Shown piece by piece: positions 63,896 through 64,000 of a DNA stretch of 64,000 bases. The stretch spans positions 972,001-1,036,000 of the forward strand of contig OZ029919.1 in the NCBI GenBank assembly GCA_964023275.1, written 5' to 3'. Origin of the DNA: Norana najaformis (Eukaryota; Annelida; Clitellata; Crassiclitellata; Hormogastridae). The notes below the pieces were generated by a model. It worked only from the letters and a program-made list of their open reading frames with translations. It was not told where the DNA came from and searched no databases. Made by a program: the position numbers and the translations under genes. The first letter of the stretch is position 1, and each line of letters begins with the position of its first letter.

Positions 63896-64000
63896 AACGG
63901 GCTTCAAGAAAGTCACGGATCCTTAGAAGTTACATGCCCCGACAACAATCAGCTTCAATCGAAATACTTAACTTGAGTTTAATACAAAACATAACTAACT

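Overview
This window is animal nuclear DNA. Its genes are split into short exons with GT/AG splice sites, and they sit in a large amount of non-coding sequence rich in microsatellites, minisatellites, tRNA-derived SINEs and fragments of a CR1-like LINE. Both protein families found are metazoan: an ELM2/SANT/C2H2 co-regulator of the TRERF1/ZNF541/MIDEAS type, and a polycystin-1-like receptor-channel. The compact introns, several SINE families and short TTAGGG tracts fit a marine bilaterian invertebrate. A lophotrochozoan such as a mollusc is my best guess, with low certainty.

Two genes are supported, both on the minus strand and arranged head to tail. Gene 1 (coding exons from 18980 down to about 6334) is a TRERF1/ZNF541-like transcription co-regulator. 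I rebuilt eleven exons by matching splice-site phase: N-terminal exon, four C2H2 fingers over three exons, a 2.3-kb exon for a long disordered region, then an ELM2 domain over four exons and a SANT domain over two. Every junction agrees in phase except one (exon 5 to exon 6), where a small exon may be missing. The extreme 3' end is uncertain and may run off the left edge.

Gene 2 (63680 down to 44474) is the 3' part of a polycystin-1-like gene. Seventeen exons are in phase throughout and give about 1,989 residues to a stop codon: GAIN-like region, split GPS motif, first membrane helix, PLAT domain over three exons, five more membrane helices, the polycystin extracellular domain, the channel domain, and a long C-terminal tail made largely of an 18-residue tandem repeat. 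The N-terminal part (REJ/PKD repeats expected) lies beyond the right edge. The intron after the PLAT domain holds a roughly 4.2-kb array of a 24-bp purine-rich unit with higher-order structure. It is the most striking element in the window.

From about 19.05 kb to 44.4 kb I see no convincing protein-coding exon. This stretch holds the upstream region of gene 1, a CR1-like LINE 3' end, a MULE-like TIR element with a decayed FLYWCH motif, a 430-bp inverted repeat, a miRNA-like hairpin, promoter-like motif clusters near 22.8 and 34.1 kb, and many simple repeats. If both assignments hold, gene 1 would act in the nucleus with HDAC1/2 and gene 2 at the membrane or cilium. Nothing in the sequence links their functions.
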